From Paragorgia papillata (taxonomy: Eukaryota; Cnidaria; Anthozoa; Scleralcyonacea; Coralliidae), in assembly GCA_035771165.1 (NCBI GenBank), contig JAWNZC010000349.1, forward strand, positions 62,001 through 126,000: DNA of 64,000 nt, given 5' to 3'. This document shows, piece by piece, positions 57,401 through 63,090 of the stretch (the first letter of the stretch is position 1; each line of letters begins with the position of its first letter). The translations under genes were made by a program, and so were the position numbers. The notes beneath the pieces are model-generated. The model did no database searches, was not told the DNA's origin, and worked only from the letters and a program-made list of their open reading frames with translations.

Positions 57401-60400
57401 TCCCTCTACTTTTTCAGGATTTACCCCACTGCATAGGAGTAGATAAACCCCCCTCCCCCACTATGGTGTATCAAAGAGATGCCGCCTCATTAATATTCAG
57501 CGTAGCGTAACGCGTTGTGTAACGCGTGGCGTAACGTATTGCGAACGGAATAATACTTAACAAATAGATTCCATTTTGCTGTTGTCTGTTCAGTTATCGA
57601 TGCACAGATGACGTCACAACGTGGTAAGAACAAAAAAGTGGCCCACGAGACGTAGTCGAGTGGGTCACTGATGTACTTAATACCACGTTGTGACGTCCTC
57701 TGTGCATGTATAACTGAACAGACAACGGGAAAATGGAATCTATTTGTTTTATACAATAAAAAAGTTTAAAAAAACAACTTTTGATAAGATTTATTGAATT
57801 TCCCGCCGAACTTCCGGGGCATTGAAAAAGATGAAGCACGCCATCTGACGTGATCCATGATCTATACAAAACCAGCAATATGATTGGTTCGTGACATTGG
57901 AGTGGCGATTTTCATTGGTTCACAGCAATCAGAACAAGTTGTGACGAAATCCGTGCATCTGTCCAGTAATAGATCATGGCTCTCGACCAATGAAAACGTG
58001 CAAAACATTTAGCTTATTGTATAAAAAATAATAGAGCATGATTGGGCAAGACTGGGATAATTAGCGCACATGAGGCTATATAAGCTCGGTGATTTCGTAT
58101 AGGGGGGGGGGGGGGGGTTACCTACTCATGGGTTTATACGCAGGAAACACTCGTGTAAATTCAAGTTGTTTTTAGTTCAGATACAGCTTGCACGAGAAAA
58201 AAACTACTGGCATTACAGGCGGAGAGATTAACTCCTTAAAATGAACAGAGTATAAATTGTGTTATTTTACGCTGAAAGAAATATTATAGTGGATAATTTT
58301 TTTTCCTGTTAGGGTCGTCCAGGTTTTGATGGTGTTTTTGGTTTGCATGGAACTCCTGTAAGTAATATTACGAAACGATTTTAATTTTCTTTATTTTGTA
58401 TAAAATGGAAAGATAGGAATATTTGTATTCAAAAGAATCATTCTGCATGACTGATCTGTGTTGACTGCTCCGTAAAAAAAATAGGGATTTGTACATTTAA
58501 TCACCAAATCGCAGTAAACACTGTTTCTTAGAAAATGATTGGTAGATAATTATCAATTTTTTTTGTGGGGCCTATAGTATTTGTGAAATACTAGTATTGC
58601 ACAATGTTTTTATTCTTTATATTTTTGTGTATAAACAATGTTTTATATCGTTACATGTGCTCCAAGAGCTAAATATTACAGATTTAGAAATTAGACTGAA
58701 GTTATAGAAACACGAAACCACAAGTATTTTCACTCGTTTAATTTTGGTGTGTGGTATCACTGCACAATTTGTCCGTTTTTTGTAGACTAATATTTTTTAT
58801 AGATACGGCGATTACACTGTTTGGAAAGAAATAATTAAAAATTGCACGCGTGTTTAAAAAATTATTTATAATACCTGCATGGAGTTCGGTTTTGAAGTCG
58901 TTCTTGTTTCGTGTCTTTATACCTCCCCTGCTCTTTATTGAACGGACATGCAGTACATAAAAATCATGTTCTATTTTCCGACATTTTTATCCGTGCTTTT
59001 ATACAGGGTGATCCTGGTGCCCTAGGGCTGCCTGGACTTCAAGGAGAACCTGGAAAACGGGTAAGTTAACACGAATAAAATGTTAATACGAGTTTGGTCA
59101 AAGAACTTGCTCACGAACAGTTTCTGTTGATATGTTTTGTATATTTAGGGAAGGGATGGACAAGACGGCGATCCGGGAGTACGAGGACCTTCAGGTGAAA
59201 AGGTAACTTAACTGAGGGAAAATGAATGATGCAGTATCAAAATAAAATAACTTTCTAACTGTCACAACTTTATTATAATTATTTTATTTATGTATTTGTA
59301 CTAATTATATTGTGACGAATTAATTAAACTAAACTAAACTAAGAACAGAACAGAACAGAACAGAACAGAACAGAACAGAACAGAACAACTGAACTGAACT
59401 GAACTGAACTGAACTGAACTGAACTGAACTGAACTGAACTGGGCAGGGCAGGGCAGAGCAGAGCAGAGCAGAGCAGAGCAGAGCAGAGCAGAGCAGAGAA
59501 GAGCAGAGCAGAGCAGAGTAGAGTAGAGTAGAGTAGAGTAGAGTAGAGTAGAGTAGAGTAGAGTAGAGTAGAGTAGAGTAGAGTAGAGTAGAAAGTAGCA
59601 GAGAAGAGCAGGCAGAGTATAGATGTTTTATATGTGTACATTGCATGGGTAAGTCGTATTGCCGTATATCCCTATACAGTTTACATTGGTTGCTAATATC
59701 GAAAATATTACTTTGAAACTAGTAATATACTTGCACGTATTACGGTATTTAGCAAACCATGAAGAGATATTTCTAATATGTACACTCGTAAAATCTGTAA
59801 TTTCTATTTTAGATATATACTCCGTTGAAGATTTTCATTCAGTAAATATCTGCATGCATGGTTCCTACAGTATATTAACCTGAAATAGAGCATGAAAAAT
59901 AGTTTGATATTTGTCCTATTTGTAATTTATTCTAGGGATTTCCAGGTCCACCTGGATATCCTGGCCCAGCTGGAGTTGCTGCTCCTCCGGTATGTTGGAC
60001 TAACAATTATTTAGAGACTCTAACCATTGAGCCACTGAAGCTCAGTTGGAGAGCTAAGGTTGCAAATTCATAGTCATATGTGCTCCTAAGTGGTAGCATT
60101 TGCATATGTCTGGGGTCTCTTAACAGACTGGGGTTTTCTGAGTAGTTGAGCTTGACGAACGTCCACCGAATGTTTGTTACATATTACACCAAGCTCGCAA
60201 ACGTGCCACATGCACTACATGTATACGTACAACTTATCATGTCACTTTAATAACATCTCATATGCAAACGCTACCACTTGGAGCACATATGACTATGAAT
60301 TTGCAACCTTAGCTCTCTATCTGTGGCTCACAAGATTTAGTGTGTCTCACAAGTTAGAGCGTCTAACCGGTTATGAACCCTGTCTGGGGTCTCAGAAATC

Positions 60401-63031
60401 TTTTCTGAGTAATTGAGCTTGACGAACGTCCACGGAATGTCTGTTACATATTACACCAAGCTCGCAAACGTACCACATGCACTACATGTATACGTACAAC
60501 TTATCATGTCAATTATTTAGAGAATTGTGTGGTTTAGAGAATTTAGAGAATTGAACTATTTGAGAATTTTTGTGGTGTTTGTTGTGTGTCGTTTGTTTGT
60601 ATTTAAAAACAAACCCACGGTTTTTTACACTGGACTATTTTGTCTCTGTTTAAGGGACCAATAGGTTTTGTGGGGGAGCCTGGCAACAAAGGAAAGAAAG
60701 CAGCTAAGGTAATAGACATTTTCAAATTTGCTTACAGTCAAAATGGAAATACCTGAAAACTGTACATAAATAGTATAATTTAGCTTTAAATGGCATTTAT
60801 TCATAATACAATAGATGTTTATCCTAAATCGGTACCAACAGACGAATATACATTAAGAATTGGCGACTTTTCTCGCTAGACTTTCCTCACGCTTCAGTAG
60901 CGGCTACAGAAATACAGTAATACAGTAATACACAACCAATACAGAAGCGGAAGTGGGAAGGTATTTCCATTTTGATTGTAAATAATGGGTATGAAGAATG
61001 CCTTGAAATTGATGTTGAGTACAAATGCATTACGATCCCATAGTCAACTTTGACTCTTTCCTGTCAGTGCATGGGTTTTCCTGTAACGAGTAAAATCATC
61101 TGGCGTTAGCCAGAGTAAAATACATAAGACTTGAGAGTCGGATGCCGCCGAAAAAGAGCTAATATTATATGGCACGAATTACTTCCGGTAAAATCCCGCG
61201 CTGTGATTGGTTGCTGACGTGGCCAGATTTCTCCGTAATGCCGGTGGGCATTATGATAATTGTTAATGCCCTGGAAACAAACAAAAAATCCTAATAAGAA
61301 AGTTATTGCTGCAAAACGACAAGAATAAATGAAGTAAATGACGATGAACATTATAAAAGTAAATTTTAGCATCCAGACGAGAAAGAAACAACAGAAAATA
61401 ACGCTAGTCCGGTGTTTTGATGAAGTTAAAGAAAGCGAAGACCAAGAAATACAAGATTGATTTTGTAATATTTTGTAATAATTTGCCATATAATAAACTA
61501 CTTAATAACCTCGACCCGACAACATTAACTACTTAATAACAGAGAGTGAGGTCTTTACGTAAAATATCAAACCTCGGCCTTCAACTTATTAACCTCACTA
61601 TCGCTCGGTCAATACAGCAAGACCTCGGTTTGATATTTTATCGTAAAGACCTCACTCTCTGTTATTAAGTAGTTAATGTTGTGGAATAAATACGAGTCGT
61701 AAAATTGATTACGAATATGATTATCATCACAGCTTTTAGCGAGTGGTAACAAATTATATACGAGCTGTGAAATTGGTGAGGGATGTTACAAGAGGTTTCG
61801 GGTTGTGAAATTGGCCGGAGACGTATTGAAGCTTGGCAAGTCTGCTATTCCGCATTATTGCAATTTTTTTCTACAGGCAAAACTTTAATCACATTTTAAT
61901 TGGCAAATTTAGTAGCAAAATAGTTTTATACCATTTGAAGCTTTGCGGGGTGGTATTTAATAAATGCATGGCTGAAAGTACAAAATTTGCGTTACACCAT
62001 GGTTGTTTTTTCTAATTGTTTTGAGAAAAGTTTTTAAAAACAATTTTTAATCATAGTGCACTCCACAAATCGTGCGTGTAGTCATTTCTTAAACCTAATT
62101 CTTTTGTTTTGATTTTGGGTATATAGGGAGCAGTTGGATATCCAGGCGAAGTTGGTGAGGACGGCCCGATTGGTGATAAGGTAACTAATGGTGAACTCTA
62201 CATATATTCACTTTCTTTCAACGACAAGCTGGGGTTCTTTGTTCTATTGTATAGATCTTTTTCACTTTTAATCTATTTTTAGTCGCGTGAATGCAGAGAG
62301 CAGAAAGTCACCCAGGATGATTAATTAATCACTAATTTTCTCAGTCTTATTCACAATAACTGACAAATTAACTGACAAACATCCCGAGGCAATGCCTTTC
62401 TGCTTTAAGGCGTATAATCAGATATTTTTAGCTTCCTATAAGATGTCATGTTTTTTAAGTCGTCAGTTATCATCTCTGACGTCTAATAATTAAAAAACTG
62501 AGAAACTGACTAATCCTTGTCATTTAGAATTTAGATATAATATAATATAATACTTTTTTTAAATACTTTAGGGTTTACAAGGACCACCAGGGTTACCTGG
62601 TACATCAGGTCCACCGGTTAGTATCAAGACATGTATTATAATTAAATATTTTATTGATATAGTGAGACAAATATCTCAAGCTGCTTAAATTTTCTGAAAA
62701 TTCATTCATCTATCTATCCAAACATCCATCTATCCATCCATCCATCCGTCCGTCCGTCCTTTCTTTCGTTCGTTCGTTCGTCCGTCCGTCCGTCCGTCCT
62801 TCCGTCCGTCCGTCCGTCCGTCCGTCCGTCCGTCCGTCCGTCCGTCCGTCCGTCCGTCCGTCCGTCCGTCCGTCCGTCCGTCCGTCCGTCCGTCCGTCCG
62901 TCCGTCCGTCCGTCCGTCCGTCCGTCCGTCCGTCCGTCCGTCCGTCCGTCCTTCCGTCCGTCCGTCCGTCCGTCCGTCCGTCCTTCCGTCCGTCCGTCCG
63001 TCCTTCCGTCCGTCCGTCCGTCCGTCCGTCC

Positions 63032-63090
<59 letters not shown>

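Noticed and set aside
59329..59646. Ser/Leu/Cys-rich ORFs, minus strand
   Set aside because: Translation of pentanucleotide arrays.
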